A DNA stretch of 26,865 bases, taken from assembly GCA_964617665.1 (NCBI GenBank), contig CAZUAH010000153.1:1-26865 (forward strand). The letters run 5' to 3'. The DNA is from JADHUC01 sp964617665 (GTDB taxonomy: Bacteria > Planctomycetota > Planctomycetia > Pirellulales > Pirellulaceae). Position numbers and translations under genes: made by a program. A model generated the notes under the pieces. It was not told where the DNA came from. It saw only the letters and a list, made by a program, of their open reading frames with translations, and did not search any database. Shown here in pieces: positions 25,791 through 26,865 of this stretch; within the stretch, counting starts at the first letter, position 1, and every line of letters begins with the position of its first letter.

Positions 25791-26865
25791 TCGTCCGCCG
25801 CCAAACTCACGCAGACCAATTCCTTGTCGTTGCGTGCGAAAACGCAACGATGGGCAAAGGCCGGGTGGCTCCAAACCACTGGACGACCGAACGTGGCGTT
25901 TGTGGGCTCGAGGACGTGAAAGCGTCCCAATTCGTCGTATCCCTCCGGCGATAGTTTCGCGAGGATCAGATCGCCCTTCTCGTTGAACAAGAAGAAGTGA
26001 TCGTTGTGTTTGACCAAGAACGCCGTACCGTACCGCTGACGACGTTCGCCGCCGGTCGTGGGTTCGCGCGTTTCCCATAGACGCTCGCCGTCCTTGAGTT
26101 GTACCGCCATCAACGCGCCAGTGCTGATGTCACAGCCGTAGATTATCCCATCCTCCAAAAACGGCGTAGCGTTGGCGTTGTAGAGTGCTGTCCGGGCTTG
26201 GCCCCGCCATACGATCTCGACGGCGGGCTTGGCATCGTCCAACTTCAGCAGTACCGCCGCCTCGCCAAAACCACTGGCAAAGACGAACGGTCCGAGCTTT
26301 TTTGGTGCCGCGATCGCCATACCGTATGAGGGCTTCAACGGTACCGACCAGTGGACTTTTCCGGTTTTCGGGTCGAGGCCGTTGATCGCTTCTGAATGCC
26401 AAATCAGCAGTTGCTTCGAGCCGGCGTGCTCGATCATCGTCGGCGGACAATAGCCCTGGTCCTTGGACGACAACGCTCGCCACACCTCGCGGCCCGTGTT
26501 CTTGTCGAACGCCACTGCTACACTGCCTTCGCCGCCCACGACGCAATACAGCAGGTCGCCATCTATCAGCGGATGGGCCGAGTGACCCCACAAGGGCGTC
26601 GTAGCACCGTACTCTTTCGCAAAATCCTTCTGCCAAATCACGTCGCCATCTTCGACGTTCAAACACAACAAGTTGCCCTCGGCGCCCAGGGCATAGACTT
26701 TGCCCGAGTCGACAGTAGGCGTGCAGCGTGGTCCCCCAGCATAGGACAGGTTGTACGGTCGTACATACTCGTGTCGCCACCGCGGTTTCCCCGTAGCTGC
26801 GTCGAAGCAGAGCATCCGGCGGCCCAGATTCTCTTCACGATTGGGGATCATTTTGAGGGACTCCA
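25787..26865 (-). CDS. PQQ/BamB-type beta-propeller protein, N-terminus beyond the right edge
   Basis: The visible 359 or so codons read without stop to the window edge. An in-frame ATG at 26851 is probably internal, since the codons before it (E-S-L-K) remain open. Propeller blade motifs repeat: CFDAATGKPRWRHEY, NVEDGDVIWQKDF, DKNTGREVWRAL, DPKTGKVHWSVPL, LKDGERLWET. The LWGHSAHPLIDGDLLYCVVG segment is typical of planctomycete outer-envelope PQQ-like proteins, which usually have a signal peptide on the part not seen here. Function is unknown; a scaffold or dehydrogenase-like role is possible. The stop overlaps the start of the methyltransferase gene. Confidence 0.82.
   Translation of the reverse strand, partial: ESLKMIPNREENLGRRMLCFDAATGKPRWRHEYVRPYNLSYAGGPRCTPTVDSGKVYALGAEGNLLCLNVEDGDVIWQKDFAKEYGATTPLWGHSAHPLIDGDLLYCVVGGEGSVAVAFDKNTGREVWRALSSKDQGYCPPTMIEHAGSKQLLIWHSEAINGLDPKTGKVHWSVPLKPSYGMAIAAPKKLGPFVFASGFGEAAVLLKLDDAKPAVEIVWRGQARTALYNANATPFLEDGIIYGCDISTGALMAVQLKDGERLWETREPTTGGERRQRYGTAFLVKHNDHFFLFNEKGDLILAKLSPEGYDELGRFHVLEPTNATFGRPVVWSHPAFAHRCVFARNDKELVCVSLAADE

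Noticed and set aside
1..26865. CRISPR arrays, tRNA, rRNA genes or a replication origin
   Set aside because: No regularly spaced repeats with unique spacers, no cloverleaf-like or ribosomal sequence, and no cluster of DnaA boxes were noticed.

Overview
The window is bacterial and most likely from a member of the Planctomycetota (Pirellulales-like). The grounds are a DUF1559 prepilin-type protein, two large PQQ/BamB-type beta-propeller proteins, several Tat- or Sec-exported proteins, a very large unclassified membrane protein, and short GC-rich dispersed palindromes of a kind I associate with planctomycete genomes. This assignment is inference; no rRNA or tRNA gene is present. The DNA is gene-dense, and long spurious reading frames shadow the real genes on both strands.

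Left part (1-16.8 kb). A very large membrane-anchored protein with an unresolved 5' end (63-3425, +) converges on a minus-strand run. Read in transcription order, that run is an RraA-family protein, a Tat-exported protein of unknown function, a secreted 1020-aa protein joining a methyltransferase-like domain to a PQQ-type propeller, and an M28-family peptidase. An M81/MlrC-type metallopeptidase diverges from rraA across only about 40 bp. Its 3' end converges on a tightly spaced minus-strand pair: a Tat-exported propeller resembling oligogalacturonate lyase (PL22-like) and a large protein resembling the PcRGLX/YetA exo-rhamnogalacturonan lyases. The exported or polysaccharide-active products suggest a catabolic island for pectin or rhamnogalacturonan-type glycans, but no single gene proves this.

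Middle part (16.9-22.1 kb). Diverging from the lyase-like pair is a multi-PAS hybrid histidine kinase: receiver, five PAS domains, HisKA/HATPase, receiver. A one-base frameshift in a T-run at 18059-18062 splits it into two reading frames. Its N-terminal receiver has Glu where the phosphoacceptor Asp is expected. An IS4-family (IS50/Tn5 group) transposase lies immediately downstream on the opposite strand, and its reading frame runs 51 nt into the kinase 3' end. A Tn5-outside-end-like terminus (15 of 19 bases) lies behind the transposase start and abuts a long GC-rich palindrome.

Right part (22.2-26.9 kb). A DUF1559 prepilin-type protein (+) converges, across a palindromic repeat, on a secreted nitrilase-superfamily amidohydrolase (-). 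Upstream of that lie a small SAM-dependent (METTL21-like) methyltransferase and a PQQ-type propeller protein cut by the right edge; these two overlap by an ATGA and so are probably translationally coupled.

No tRNA, rRNA, CRISPR array or replication origin was recognised. The most unusual signals are the degenerate receiver plus frameshift in the hybrid kinase, the glycan-type island beside it, the propeller carrying a decayed methyltransferase domain, and three different dispersed-type palindromic or tandem repeats in intergenic DNA.
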